A stretch of 64,000 nt of DNA from contig NZ_JAAMQM010000017.1 in the NCBI RefSeq assembly GCF_013523055.1, positions 86,966 to 150,965 of the forward strand. The letters are read 5' to 3'. A model generated the notes under the pieces. The model did not search any database. It was not told the origin of the DNA and saw nothing but the letters and a program-made list of their open reading frames with translations. Made by a program: the position numbers and the translations under genes. How positions within the stretch are numbered: the stretch's first letter is position 1; every line of letters begins with the position of its first letter. Of this stretch, positions 51,392 to 60,197 are shown piece after piece. This DNA is from Pseudomonas capeferrum (GTDB lineage Bacteria > Pseudomonadota > Gammaproteobacteria > Pseudomonadales > Pseudomonadaceae).

Positions 51392-53350
51392 TCAAGGCAA
51401 CTGTAAGCCACCAGCCGCTTTGTGAAGGGCGCGCAGGTGGATGCCGATCTCTTTGACGTTGGCCTCCACGGCAGCGATTTCCTTGGCCCGTTGCGGTTCA
51501 AGGAGGGCGCGGGCCTCTACGTCCAGGTCGGTACTGAGCCGGTGCAGGTGCGCTTGCCGCTCGCTGCTGGCCTTTTCCAGGGCGGCGCGCTCATCCGCCT
51601 GGGGCAGGCCATAGCCCTGGCCGGTGAGCAGTTCAGCGGGACGGCTCAGGAAGCCACTGTTCGCGAGGATCTGCTGTAGGGTGTCATTGGCTTTGGCGAT
51701 ACTGCCGTCATTGAGCGCGCGGGCATTGAGGTATCGCTGCTTGACCTCGTCCTGGGCGAGCAGCAACTGGCGGCGCAGGCTGGCCTGTTCGAGCAGAAGC
51801 AAGGCCGCGCTGGTGCGCAGGTTGGCGCGATCGAGCCATTGGCGACGCTGCAAGGCATCCTGTTCGAGCCAGCTCTCGACAGTCGTCTGCGGGATCGGCA
51901 ACTGCTGCTTGAGCACCTCGAACATGGCCTGATAGCGGTCCCGATAGGAGTCGAAGCGGTAACCCAGGCGCAGCGCTTCCCGTGGATCATCGAGCACGCT
52001 AGCATCTGCCAGGCCGCGGCCTTCGAGTACTTCCAGCAGGCCATTGGGCATGATGCTGTCGAGGTCGTTCAGGCGTGGATTGCCGGTGCCGCTGCGCAGC
52101 AGCTTGAGTGTTTCCACGGCACAGTTGTTGGACAGGAAATAGTAGTTGCCATCATAGCCCCAGTGCATTTCGGCGGCCTGGCGGACCAGGTTTTCCAATT
52201 GCTCGCGGTTCAGCTTCAGCGGGATCGACGCCAGGCTGCGCAGTTCGGTCTTGGTATATTCGTCGATAACCTGCCCCAACGGCAGCACGAACAGCCGTGA
52301 CGGGTAGGCGCCGACCAGGCCATCCCAGCTGGACAGTTGCAGGTCGTTGACGAAGGCGCGGTACGACAGCACCAGGTGCTGGTCCAAGTCCAGGCGGCAA
52401 TCCGGCCCCCTAGGGCGTCCCGGTGCACAGATGACCAGACGCAACATGCTGTGGCCCCAGCGACTCACCCAGTTCTGGTTGGCCTCTGCCAGTAGATAGT
52501 CAACGGAGTAGACACGTTCGGGATCGATTTCGCCCAGTGGCTGGCGGGCAAAATCGTTGCCTGCGTTGAGGAAGGGCAAGCCTTTGGCGCAAGGGGTCTG
52601 CGTCGGCGCCCAGTCGAAATGATCACGCAGATACTGGTTAAGGGCCGGGCGGCGGCAGGCGTAGCTCGGGTCGAGGAGGAAGTACTCCAGGTTGACCGCG
52701 ATGAATTCCTTGGGGCTGCTCAGCTCGTAGCTGTCGGGACTGCGCGCCACTTGCCCGTTGTGTTGCTCGCGTTCTCCTCGCCTGCCCACGTATTGTGGCC
52801 AGCCGGCCAGGTCCAGTAGGCGTGGATCGTCACTGAGGGTAAAGCGCCGCTCGGTCTGCCCCCGGCAACGCTCGGGCAGGCCGATGGCGCCCAGGCTGGA
52901 CGCCTGCCGCTTGCAGCGCGAGATCAGTTGCTGCTCGGATGTGTCCCACAGGCGTGCCCGATCATAGAGATGGGTGAGTTCGTGCAAGACGGTCGCCAGC
53001 AGTTCCTGGCGAACCGTGCCGTGCGCACGCCCGGTCTTTTCCAGTGCGGCGCTGCCATCGACGAGCCCAGGGAGCAGTCGGCGATTGAGTTCCAGGGTCG
53101 AGACCAGCGAAGCCTGGCCGTAGGCTTCTTCGGGCATGCGATCAGTCCAGTTGACCTGCACGCGTCGATCCAGCTTTTGCCTGAGCCTCGGCGGGAGCTT
53201 GCCAAGGGCTTCGTCAAGCAAGGCCTGAGAGGCCTGCTGTTGAGAAGGGTTCAGGTCGACAGCCTGCAGATCGAGCTGCAGGTCGGCCAGAGCGGGCGTG
53301 CCCAGCAGCGTCAGGGCGCAGCCAAGCAGCCAGGCACGCGCGCACTTCAC
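51392..53350 (-). CDS. DUF4105 (Lnb-like) periplasmic protein with an N-terminal HExxH module
   Basis: A 652-residue exported protein (signal peptide to about LA23). The N-terminal part has a metallopeptidase motif HELTH at residues 123-127 in a VLHELTHLYD context, plus a downstream EFIAVNLEYF helix that could give a third ligand. The DUF4105 part has WGHS (298-301) and NNCA (408-411), resembling the His and Cys of papain-like Lnb_N domains. The C-terminal third is helical. Substrate unknown; peptidoglycan or lipid processing is possible. It overlaps the upstream DUF2388 gene by four bases. Confidence 0.83.
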   Translation of the reverse strand: MKCARAWLLGCALTLLGTPALADLQLDLQAVDLNPSQQQASQALLDEALGKLPPRLRQKLDRRVQVNWTDRMPEEAYGQASLVSTLELNRRLLPGLVDGSAALEKTGRAHGTVRQELLATVLHELTHLYDRARLWDTSEQQLISRCKRQASSLGAIGLPERCRGQTERRFTLSDDPRLLDLAGWPQYVGRRGEREQHNGQVARSPDSYELSSPKEFIAVNLEYFLLDPSYACRRPALNQYLRDHFDWAPTQTPCAKGLPFLNAGNDFARQPLGEIDPERVYSVDYLLAEANQNWVSRWGHSMLRLVICAPGRPRGPDCRLDLDQHLVLSYRAFVNDLQLSSWDGLVGAYPSRLFVLPLGQVIDEYTKTELRSLASIPLKLNREQLENLVRQAAEMHWGYDGNYYFLSNNCAVETLKLLRSGTGNPRLNDLDSIMPNGLLEVLEGRGLADASVLDDPREALRLGYRFDSYRDRYQAMFEVLKQQLPIPQTTVESWLEQDALQRRQWLDRANLRTSAALLLLEQASLRRQLLLAQDEVKQRYLNARALNDGSIAKANDTLQQILANSGFLSRPAELLTGQGYGLPQADERAALEKASSERQAHLHRLSTDLDVEARALLEPQRAKEIAAVEANVKEIGIHLRALHKAAGGLQLP

Positions 53351-53667
53351 AGAGAAAGAATGGCTTCGGCGAGCACCTGGTCGCTGGCGTCACGAGCCTC
53401 CGGTACCCGCTGGCGCAGGGTGTCGAACGCGGCTTCGAGCTGTGCACCACGGATGTCACCTGCGCTGGCGACGAAACTGGCGGCATCGTCACGGGCCTCA
53501 CGCACGACCTTGGAGTCTCGGATGGAGGTGGTGGTATCCGACGTGAAGTCGATCGAGCGGCCAAAGGCGCGCACGATGATGTTGCTGGTGGCCACCAGGG
53601 TTTGCGCATGGGCCACTTCGGCCAGCAGGAGGAAGCCGAGGGCGGCGGCGATCAGCGGTTTACGCAT
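53347..53667 (-). CDS. DUF2388 periplasmic protein, copy 3
   Basis: A 106-residue exported protein with a signal peptide ending at AHA/QTLV. It contains the DUF2388 hallmark EARDDAASFVAS-x3-IRGAQLEAAF. It is the third of three tandem paralogs and overlaps both neighbours (16 bases with copy 2, four with the DUF4105 gene), implying coupled translation. Family function unknown. Confidence 0.85.
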   Translation of the reverse strand: MRKPLIAAALGFLLLAEVAHAQTLVATSNIIVRAFGRSIDFTSDTTTSIRDSKVVREARDDAASFVASAGDIRGAQLEAAFDTLRQRVPEARDASDQVLAEAILSL

Positions 53668-53996
53668 GGAGCATCTCCGGAAATACAGGGAGTCGAATGT
53701 GATGGTTGGACGAGAATTGCCTGTGCCAGTTCAAGGTCGTCGACAGAGAGTCTCGGGCGCCTGGCATGTAGCGCAGAAAGGGCTGCCTGCAACCGGGCTC
53801 CACGGATTCGTCCATCGCTGGCGACAAAGGCTGCAGCGTCGTCGCGCGCTTCGAGTATCAGCTTGCGGTCGAATGGCGCGGAGGTCACTTTGCTACTGAC
53901 ATAGCTCGATATGACCAGACCTTGGGTGGTGGTATCCATGGCCTGAGCATTGCTCATGGCGATAAATGCGAAAAGTGATGGCAACAGATAACGCAT
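53652..53996 (-). CDS. DUF2388 periplasmic protein, copy 2
   Basis: A 114-residue exported protein (signal to about AQA18). It carries the same EARDDAAAFVAS-DGRIRGARLQAAL block as its neighbours and a longer C-terminal tail with two cysteines (STPCISGDAPC), absent in the other copies. ATG 53996 begins the signal peptide; the frame extends upstream without conservation. Confidence 0.82.
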   Translation of the reverse strand: MRYLLPSLFAFIAMSNAQAMDTTTQGLVISSYVSSKVTSAPFDRKLILEARDDAAAFVASDGRIRGARLQAALSALHARRPRLSVDDLELAQAILVQPSHSTPCISGDAPCVNR

Positions 53997-54077
53997 GGTG
54001 TGCTTGGCTGGTGATCTCGTGAGCAACGATGGCCCGACTGCGCGGCAAGCGCCGACGCAGCGGGGCTGGCAGCGGCG

Positions 54078-54395
54078 TCAGATGGCGAGGATGGCCTGGG
54101 CCAGCTGTGCGTCGTCGGCTTGCAGGGCAGGCGCCTGTTGGCGAATGTGCGCAAAGGCGCTTTCGAGCTTCGCGCCACGGATCGCTCCTTCACTGCCGAC
54201 GAAGCTGGCCGCATCGTCACGCGCCGCCTGGACGATCTTGTCGTCACGCAAGGATGACGAAAGGTCCGAAGTGGCATCGGTGGAAGCAGCGACTGCACGT
54301 ACGACCGCGTCGGTAGTGACGACGAAGCTGGAGGCGTTGGCCGCGCCAGTCAGGGAGAGCAGCAGGGCTGCGCCAAACAGAGGGTAACGGGACAT
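54078..54395 (-). CDS. DUF2388 periplasmic protein, copy 1
   Basis: A 105-residue exported protein with signal peptide ending at ANA/SSFV. The hallmark block reads AARDDAASFVGS-EGAIRGAKLESAF. CAGGAG precedes ATG 54395. First of the three tandem copies and probably the first gene of the DUF2388-DUF4105 unit. Confidence 0.84.
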   Translation of the reverse strand: MSRYPLFGAALLLSLTGAANASSFVVTTDAVVRAVAASTDATSDLSSSLRDDKIVQAARDDAASFVGSEGAIRGAKLESAFAHIRQQAPALQADDAQLAQAILAI

Positions 54396-54633
54396 AGTCG
54401 ATGACTCCTGCGTAGGAACGGGCAATTCAAAAGGTCAGACGCACGCTGTGCCTGGTGAGGTACTTTTCTGCACGGCTGCCGGTGTATCCGTCTGAAGATG
54501 TGAAGCGTACCACGTGCCGCTATTTCTGTAGGCGTCACCAACCTGTGCGCCTAACAACTGTGCTTGTCTTTATAGATAAATAACAAACTGTAATGGTCCA
54601 CGCTCTGCGCCCGATGGTGCGCGCTTCAGACGC

Positions 54634-54667
54634 AAAAAAACCGCCACAGTTTCCTGTGGCGGTTTTT
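54634..54667 (-). terminator. bidirectional terminator after the DUF1127 gene
   Basis: 9-bp perfect stem CCGCCACAG / CTGTGGCGG with T-runs on both strands; 37 bases past the DUF1127 stop. Confidence 0.9.
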
Positions 54668-54703
54668 AAATTCGCGGTCGGCTCCAGTACGAGCCGAACC
54701 TGC

Positions 54704-54919
54704 TTAGCGCCAGAAAGGCTTGCTCAGCTCTTCGTAGCGCTGCGACTCGCTGATACCGGCGTCGGCCAGCAGGCGTGCATCCAGTCGAGCCAGTTGACGG
54801 CGGCTGGAAACGCGACGCTGCCAAAGCAGGAGGCTGGAAAGAACGCGCAGCGGCAGGGAAGTCTTGGAAACTTGGGCGTTGTTGTCGAAAACCAGATCGG
54901 AACTGAGGGTACGTTCCAT
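54704..54919 (-). CDS. DUF1127 small basic protein
   Basis: A 71-residue protein. The C-terminal half is the DUF1127 (YjiS-like) motif: a Trp/Arg-rich helix (LLLWQRRVSSRRQLARLDARLLADAGIS split by a turn) ending in KPFWR. Short DUF1127 proteins in alpha-proteobacteria take part in RNA turnover and phosphate or carbon metabolism; the role in Pseudomonas is not established. GGAAGGATG precedes ATG 54919. The region upstream is full of CAGTACAGT-type repeats. Confidence 0.85.
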   Translation of the reverse strand: MERTLSSDLVFDNNAQVSKTSLPLRVLSSLLLWQRRVSSRRQLARLDARLLADAGISESQRYEELSKPFWR

Positions 54920-55237
54920 GATGTGTCATCCTTCCGCTTATGGCGGCATTAGATAGTGATTTAACTGGTACCAATGATCCTCCTCCATCGTCCAGTACAG
55001 TAGATACAGTTACAGTCTATTGCGATGGGCCAGTTAACTGTTTAAAGCAGCTGTTGCACCTGAAATTGGCATAACTGTACTGGTCTGCACTTTGATGGTG
55101 CATAATTAGTAGAAGATCGATGAAAGAACGATAGGGATGGCGGTTTTCGAGCAGTACAGTAGTACAGTTTCCTACCCTTAGCTCAACGAGCTGTACCAGT
55201 CACCAGGCATTGCACCCGATGACTGGCAGATTCGCTA
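54920..55237. promoter_or_regulatory. operator-like repeat cluster between DUF1127 and the CoA-transferase gene
   Basis: 318 non-coding bases. Seven related sites were seen: ACTGGTACCA 54964, CCAGTACAGT 54992, TACAGT twice at 55005-55016, CAGTTAACTG 55031, ACTGTACTGG 55074, GCAGTACAGT with AGTACAGT 55151-55168, and CTGTACCAGT 55191. They resemble the CTGTA/TACAG half-sites of MocR/PdxR-type GntR regulators. No regulator gene lies in the gap. Confidence 0.6.
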
Positions 55238-56731
55238 TCAGCTGGCGATCATCCGACCGGTCATTTCCAGGTTTTCATGCCAGGCCAGGGCTTCACGCAG
55301 CAGGTGCGGGGTATGGCCACCACGTTCGCAGGCACGCTCGAAATAGTCGTTGAGGGCGGCACGGTAATCCGGGTGGACGCAGTTATCGATAATCACCCTG
55401 GCGCGCTCGCGTGGCGCCAGGCCACGCAAGTCCGCCAGGCCTTGCTCGGTGACGAGGATATCGACGTCATGCTCGGTGTGATCCACATGACTGACCATCG
55501 GCACCACGCTCGAAATCGCGCCACCCTTGGCGATCGATTTGGTGACGAAGATCGCCAGGTGTGCGTTGCGAGCAAAGTCACCCGACCCACCGATGCCGTT
55601 CATCATGCGTGTGCCACAGACGTGGGTCGAGTTGACGTTGCCGTACAGGTCGAACTCCAGGGCGGTGTTGATACCGATGATACCCAGGCGACGGACCACC
55701 TCGGGATGGTTGGAGATCTCCTGTGGGCGCAGGACCAGCTTGTCCTTGTAGCGCTCGAGATTGCCGAACACGTCGGCGTTGCGACGCGCCGACAGGGTGA
55801 TGGAGCTGCCCGAGGCGAAGCTCAGCTTGCCCGCATCGATCAGGTCGAAGGTCGAATCCTGAAGCACTTCGGAGTACATGGTCAGGTCTTCGAAGGGCGA
55901 ATCGATCAGGCCGCACATCACGGCGTTGGCGATGCTGCCGATACCGGCTTGCAGTGGGCCGAGCTTGTTGGTCATGCGCCCCAGCGCCACTTCCTGCTTG
56001 AAGAAGGCGATCAGGTGATCGGCAATGCCCTGGGTATCCTGGTCGGGCGGCAGTACGGTCGAAGGCGAGTCCGGCTGCTCGGAGATGACGATGCCGACGA
56101 TCTTCGCCGGGTCGATGGCGATCGCGCCACTGCCAATGCGGTCGTCGACCTTCACCAGCGGGATCGGTGTGCGGGTCGGACGATAGGTCGGTATGTAGAT
56201 GTCATGCAGGCCTTCGAGATTGGCGTTGTGCGCCATGTTGATCTCGACGATCACCTGCTTGGCGAAAATGGCGAAGCTCGCCGAGTTGCCTACCGACGTG
56301 GTCGGTACGATATGGCCTTGCTCGGTGATGGCGACTGCTTCGATGACCGCGATATCCGGAAGCTTCAGCTGCTGGTTGCGCAGTTGCTCGACAGTTTCCG
56401 AGAGGTGCTGGTCGATGAACATCACCTGGCCATCGTTGATGGCCTTGCGCAGCGTGCTGTCGACCTGGAAAGGCATGCGACGAGCCAGTACGCCGGCCTC
56501 GGTGAGCTGCTTGTCGAGGTCGTTGCCCAGGCTGGCGCCGGTCATCAGGCTGATCTTCAGGGGTGATTGCTTGGCGCGTTCGGCAAGGGCGTGGGGGACG
56601 GCCTTGGCTTCGCCGGCGCGGGTGAAGCCGCTCATGCCGACGGTCATGCCATCCTCGATAAGACCAGCGGCATCAGCCGCACTCATTACCTTGCTATGCA
56701 GGGAGGACAAGCGGATACGGTCACGGTACAT
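55238..56731 (-). CDS. succinyl-CoA:acetate CoA-transferase (acetyl-CoA hydrolase/transferase family)
   Basis: A 497-residue class I CoA-transferase. It moves CoA between succinyl-CoA and acetate (or propionate), as in AarC/ScpC/Cat1. Motifs are VGMSGFTRAGEAKAVP near the start, the catalytic-Glu segment LTMYSEVLQDS (about residue 288) and the GGSGDFARNAHLAIFV oxyanion region. It is not an operon with pnt, as the pntB terminator region and its own leader intervene. It could be regulated by the repeats downstream of its 3' end only if they act on DUF1127; its own promoter is at ~56732-56850. Confidence 0.88.
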   Translation of the reverse strand: MYRDRIRLSSLHSKVMSAADAAGLIEDGMTVGMSGFTRAGEAKAVPHALAERAKQSPLKISLMTGASLGNDLDKQLTEAGVLARRMPFQVDSTLRKAINDGQVMFIDQHLSETVEQLRNQQLKLPDIAVIEAVAITEQGHIVPTTSVGNSASFAIFAKQVIVEINMAHNANLEGLHDIYIPTYRPTRTPIPLVKVDDRIGSGAIAIDPAKIVGIVISEQPDSPSTVLPPDQDTQGIADHLIAFFKQEVALGRMTNKLGPLQAGIGSIANAVMCGLIDSPFEDLTMYSEVLQDSTFDLIDAGKLSFASGSSITLSARRNADVFGNLERYKDKLVLRPQEISNHPEVVRRLGIIGINTALEFDLYGNVNSTHVCGTRMMNGIGGSGDFARNAHLAIFVTKSIAKGGAISSVVPMVSHVDHTEHDVDILVTEQGLADLRGLAPRERARVIIDNCVHPDYRAALNDYFERACERGGHTPHLLREALAWHENLEMTGRMIAS

Positions 56732-56854
56732 GGATTATTATCTCGGGCTACTGAAGCGAGATGCGCAGTCTAGTGTTTTAGCCCGACGCCGTCCCGCGAC
56801 CAAGGTCGAATGCCACGTGCCGCAATAGAGCCTTCGGTCGCTGGGCCGGGCATG

Positions 56855-56885
56855 AAAAAGCCCCGGGCGTTGCCGCGCCGGGGCT
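56855..56885 (-). terminator. pntB terminator
   Basis: AGCCCCGG / CCGGGGCT stem (56859-56885) followed on the minus strand by TTTTTCAT; 26 bases past the pntB stop. Confidence 0.8.
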
Positions 56886-56910
56886 GATTGTCGCAGCTTG
56901 CGCAGGCGCG

Positions 56911-58347
56911 CTATTCGACAGCCTTGACCATGTCCTCGATGACCTTCTTGGCGTCACCGAAGACCATCATGGTCTTGTCCAGGTAGAACAGCTCGTTGTC
57001 CAGGCCGGCATAGCCGCTGGCCATCGAGCGCTTGTTGACGATGATGGTCTTGGCCTTGAAAGCCTCCAGGATGGGCATGCCGGCAATGGGCGACTTGGGA
57101 TCGTTCTTGGCCGCCGGGTTGACCACGTCGTTCGCGCCCAGCACCAGCACGACGTCTGCCTGGCCGAATTCGGCATTGATGTCGTCCATCTCGAAGACCT
57201 GGTCGTACGGCACCTCGGCTTCGGCCAGCAAGACGTTCATGTGCCCAGGCATGCGGCCTGCGACGGGATGGATCGCGTATTTCACCGTGACGCCGTTGTG
57301 GGTCAGCTTCTCGGTCAGTTCCTTGAGCGCATGCTGGGCGCGTGCCACGGCCAGGCCATAGCCCGGAACGATGATCACGCTGTCGGCATTACTCAGGAGG
57401 AAGGTGGCATCGTCGGCCGAACCGGTCTTGACCGGCCGCTGTTCCTTGGACCCGGCCGCAGCGCTGTCGGCCACATTGCCGCCGAAACCGCCGAGGATCA
57501 CATTGAAGAACGAGCGGTTCATCGCCTTGCACATGATGTACGAAAGGATGGCGCCGGAGGAGCCGACCAGGGAGCCTGCGATGATCAACATCGAGTTGTT
57601 CAGTGAGAATCCGATCCCGGCGGCCGCCCAGCCCGAGTAGCTGTTGAGCATCGACACCACGACCGGCATGTCGGCGCCTCCGATCGGAATGATGATCAGC
57701 ACACCCATGATGAAGGCCAGGATCAGCATCAGGGTAAAGGCGCTGTAGTGTCCGGTGAAGGTAAACAGCAGACCCAGGACGATCGTGGTGATGCCCAGGA
57801 TCAGGTTCAACTTGTGCTGGCCGGCAAACTGTACCGGTGCGCCCTGGAACAGGCGGAACTTGTACTTGCCCGACAGTTTGCCGAATGCGATCACAGAGCC
57901 TGAGAAAGTGATCGCGCCGATGGCCGCGCCCAGGAACAACTCCAGGCGATTGCCTGTGGGGATCGGATCGCTGATGCTGGCCACGATGCCCAGCGACTGA
58001 GGCTCGAGCACTGCGGCAATGGCGATGAACACCGCAGCCATGCCGATCATGCTGTGCATGAAGGCGACTAGCTCCGGCATCTTGGTCATTTCGACGCGTT
58101 TGGCCATGATCGAACCGGCGCTGCCGCCGATCAGCAGGCCGATGAGCACGTATCCGATGCCGGCCGTGGCCAGCTCGGCCCCCAGCTTGTAGATGAGGCC
58201 CACGGTCGTGAGGATGGCCAGAGCCATGCCGAGCATGCCGAAGAAATTGCCTCGGCGTGAGGTAGTCGGGTGTGAAAGCCCTTTCAATGCCTGGATGAAG
58301 CAGATCGAGGCCACCAGGTAGAGAAGCGTTACCAGATTCATGCTCAT
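56911..58347 (-). CDS. pntB: NAD(P) transhydrogenase subunit beta
   Basis: A 478-residue membrane protein: nine or so helices (to about residue 270), then the NADP(H)-binding domain III with VIIVPGYGLAVARAQ and the GANDVVNP segment. With PntA it couples proton entry to hydride transfer from NADH to NADP+. It starts two bases after the pntAB stop. Length is normal. Confidence 0.95.
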   Translation of the reverse strand: MSMNLVTLLYLVASICFIQALKGLSHPTTSRRGNFFGMLGMALAILTTVGLIYKLGAELATAGIGYVLIGLLIGGSAGSIMAKRVEMTKMPELVAFMHSMIGMAAVFIAIAAVLEPQSLGIVASISDPIPTGNRLELFLGAAIGAITFSGSVIAFGKLSGKYKFRLFQGAPVQFAGQHKLNLILGITTIVLGLLFTFTGHYSAFTLMLILAFIMGVLIIIPIGGADMPVVVSMLNSYSGWAAAGIGFSLNNSMLIIAGSLVGSSGAILSYIMCKAMNRSFFNVILGGFGGNVADSAAAGSKEQRPVKTGSADDATFLLSNADSVIIVPGYGLAVARAQHALKELTEKLTHNGVTVKYAIHPVAGRMPGHMNVLLAEAEVPYDQVFEMDDINAEFGQADVVLVLGANDVVNPAAKNDPKSPIAGMPILEAFKAKTIIVNKRSMASGYAGLDNELFYLDKTMMVFGDAKKVIEDMVKAVE

Positions 58348-58349
58348 GG

Positions 58350-58664
58350 TTACTTCTGCCCCTCGTGACGGTTTTTCTTCTTGAACATCTCCAGCATGCG
58401 CCGGGTGACGAGGAAGCCACCGAACACGTTGACTGCCGCCAAGGCAACCGCCAGGGTGCCCATCAGCTTGCCTGCGGGGGTAACGGTGAGGGCCGCGGCG
58501 AGCATGGCGCCCACGATGACGATGGCCGAGATGGCGTTGGTAACGGCCATCAGTGGTGTATGCAGTGCGGGCGTGACATTCCAGACCACGTGGTAGCCGA
58601 CGTAGATCGCCAGCACGAAGATGATCAGGTTGTAGATGCCGTCAGAAATCAGTATGTCTTCCAT
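58350..58664 (-). CDS. pntAB: NAD(P) transhydrogenase alpha subunit, membrane part
   Basis: A 104-residue protein with three to four helices, corresponding to the C-terminal membrane domain of E. coli PntA. In pseudomonads PntA is split in two genes. The segment GYHVVWNVTPALHTPLMAVTNAISAIVIVGA (interrupted here for length) is the conserved proton-channel part. 12 bases after pntAA. Confidence 0.94.
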   Translation of the reverse strand: MEDILISDGIYNLIIFVLAIYVGYHVVWNVTPALHTPLMAVTNAISAIVIVGAMLAAALTVTPAGKLMGTLAVALAAVNVFGGFLVTRRMLEMFKKKNRHEGQK

Positions 58665-58676
58665 TGTCCTGGCTCC

Positions 58677-59798
58677 TTAACCGTTCTTGCGCACGATCTG
58701 GCCGTCGCGGCACATCAGGCACGCGGCGACGATGTCGTCTTCGAGGTTGATCGTCAGTGCTGCTTCCGGTGTCGTGACCAGCTTGAGGAAGTCCAGCACG
58801 TTGCGCGCGTAGAGCGCCGAGGCGTCGGCGGCGACCTGGGCAGGCAGGTTGGTCGGCCCGACAAGGGTGACGCCGTGCTCGATGACCACCTGGTCGGCGA
58901 CGGTAAGGGGACAGTTACCCCCTTGGGCGGCAGCCAGGTCGATGACCACGGAACCGGGCTTCATCTGTGCCACGGTTTCGGCGCTGAGCAGGATCGGCGC
59001 CTTGCGGCCGGGGATCAGCGCGGTGGTGATGATGATGTCCGCCTGTTTGGCGCGTTCGTGCACTGCCTGGGCCTGACGCTGCATCCAGCTTGCAGGCATG
59101 GGGCGTGCGTAGCCACCCACACCTTCGGCGCAGGCGCGCTCTTCATCCGTCTCGTAGGGGACGTCGATGAACTTGGCGCCAAGGGATTCGATCTGCTCTT
59201 TCACCGCTGGGCGCACGTCCGAGGCCTCGATCACCGCGCCCAGACGCTTGGCCGTGGCGATGGCCTGCAGGCCCGCTACGCCAGCGCCGAGAACCAGCAC
59301 GCGCGCGGCCTTTACCGTGCCGGCGGCGGTCATCAGCATGGGCATGAAACGTGGGTAGTGGTGAGCGGCCAGCAGTACCGCCTTGTAGCCGGCGATATTG
59401 GCCTGGGAGGACAGCACGTCGAGGCTCTGGGCCCGTGAGGTACGAGGCGCGGCTTCAAGCGCGAAGGCGGTGATGCCCTGCTCGGCCATCTTGCCGATCC
59501 GTTCGCTGTCGAACGGATTGAGCATGCCTACCAGTACGGCTGCGCGGTTGATCTGCACGAGTTCGCCGTCGCTGGGGGCGACGACCTTCAGGATCAATTC
59601 GGCGCCGAATGCATCGGCTGCGTTGCCAAGGGTGGCACCCACCGCTTCATAGGCACTGTCCGGAATACTGGCATTGGCCCCCGCTCCCCGCTCGACCGTG
59701 ACCTGATGACCTTGGCCAATGAGTTTCTTGATGGTTTCCGGGGTGGCAGCCACCCTTGTCTCGCGTGTCTGTGTTTCGAGAGGAACACCAATGTGCAC
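58677..59798 (-). CDS. pntAA: NAD(P) transhydrogenase alpha subunit, NAD-binding part
   Basis: A 373-residue soluble domain I. The N-terminus (VHIGVPLETQTRETRVAATP) and the Rossmann fingerprint VLVLGAGVAGLQAIATAKRLGA mark it as alanine-dehydrogenase/PntA-like NAD binding. GTG 59798 is chosen because AGGAG sits eight bases upstream and conserved sequence begins there. First gene of the pntAA-pntAB-pntB operon. Confidence 0.94.
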   Translation of the reverse strand: MHIGVPLETQTRETRVAATPETIKKLIGQGHQVTVERGAGANASIPDSAYEAVGATLGNAADAFGAELILKVVAPSDGELVQINRAAVLVGMLNPFDSERIGKMAEQGITAFALEAAPRTSRAQSLDVLSSQANIAGYKAVLLAAHHYPRFMPMLMTAAGTVKAARVLVLGAGVAGLQAIATAKRLGAVIEASDVRPAVKEQIESLGAKFIDVPYETDEERACAEGVGGYARPMPASWMQRQAQAVHERAKQADIIITTALIPGRKAPILLSAETVAQMKPGSVVIDLAAAQGGNCPLTVADQVVIEHGVTLVGPTNLPAQVAADASALYARNVLDFLKLVTTPEAALTINLEDDIVAACLMCRDGQIVRKNG

Positions 59799-59880
59799 GA
59801 CTTTTCTCCTGCGTGACCTTTTGATTTTGTTTAGCCAGCGCACTTCGGTTGTTGCGGCTGGGGCGGTCGATCAGCACAAA

Positions 59881-59900
59881 CCCACCCGTTCCTGGGTGGG
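59881..59900 (-). other. hairpin in the pntAA leader
   Basis: CCCACCC-GTTCCT-GGGTGGG, perfect 7-bp stem; on the minus strand it is followed by TTTG, about 85 bases before the pntAA start. Confidence 0.4.
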
Positions 59901-60101
59901 CGCAGCATTTTGCAGACGAACCCAGGGGGCTTCAACCGCTTATGGAGTAATACGAAGCCAAAACTACAAGTCACCCTGTGACCGTATGTCGCAAGAAGGC
60001 AGTCTCAGCCCGTCAAACTCGGGACATTGGGAGATTAGGAGATATTTTTGGAAAATCTTCACTTATTTCGCTGATGACGGTGTGAATGTCGTAAATCAGG
60101 C

Positions 60102-60128
60102 TGTAAGCCGCGCTGTCAGGGGCTTACA
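60102..60128 (-). terminator. hairpin downstream of gcdR
   Basis: TGTAAGCC / GGCTTACA 8-bp stem with an 11-base loop, 70 bases past the gcdR stop. It lacks a strong T-run. Confidence 0.35.
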
Positions 60129-60197
60129 AGCGAAATATAGAGTGAGAGAGACAGTTTTCTCTAATGCGACAAATCTGTATATCTGTAGGGGTAATTT

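Larger units (their letters stand above)
59799..60197. other. non-coding region between pntAA and gcdR
   Basis: About 400 bases, AT-rich from 59940 onward, with no supported gene. It should hold the pnt promoter and the gcdR terminator. Two hairpins were seen: 59881-59900 (CCCACCC / GGGTGGG) and 60102-60128 (TGTAAGCC / GGCTTACA). Confidence 0.55.

Noticed and set aside
54963..55204. CRISPR-like array
   Set aside because: Repeats are only 6-10 bases, in both orientations and irregularly spaced; operator half-sites fit better.
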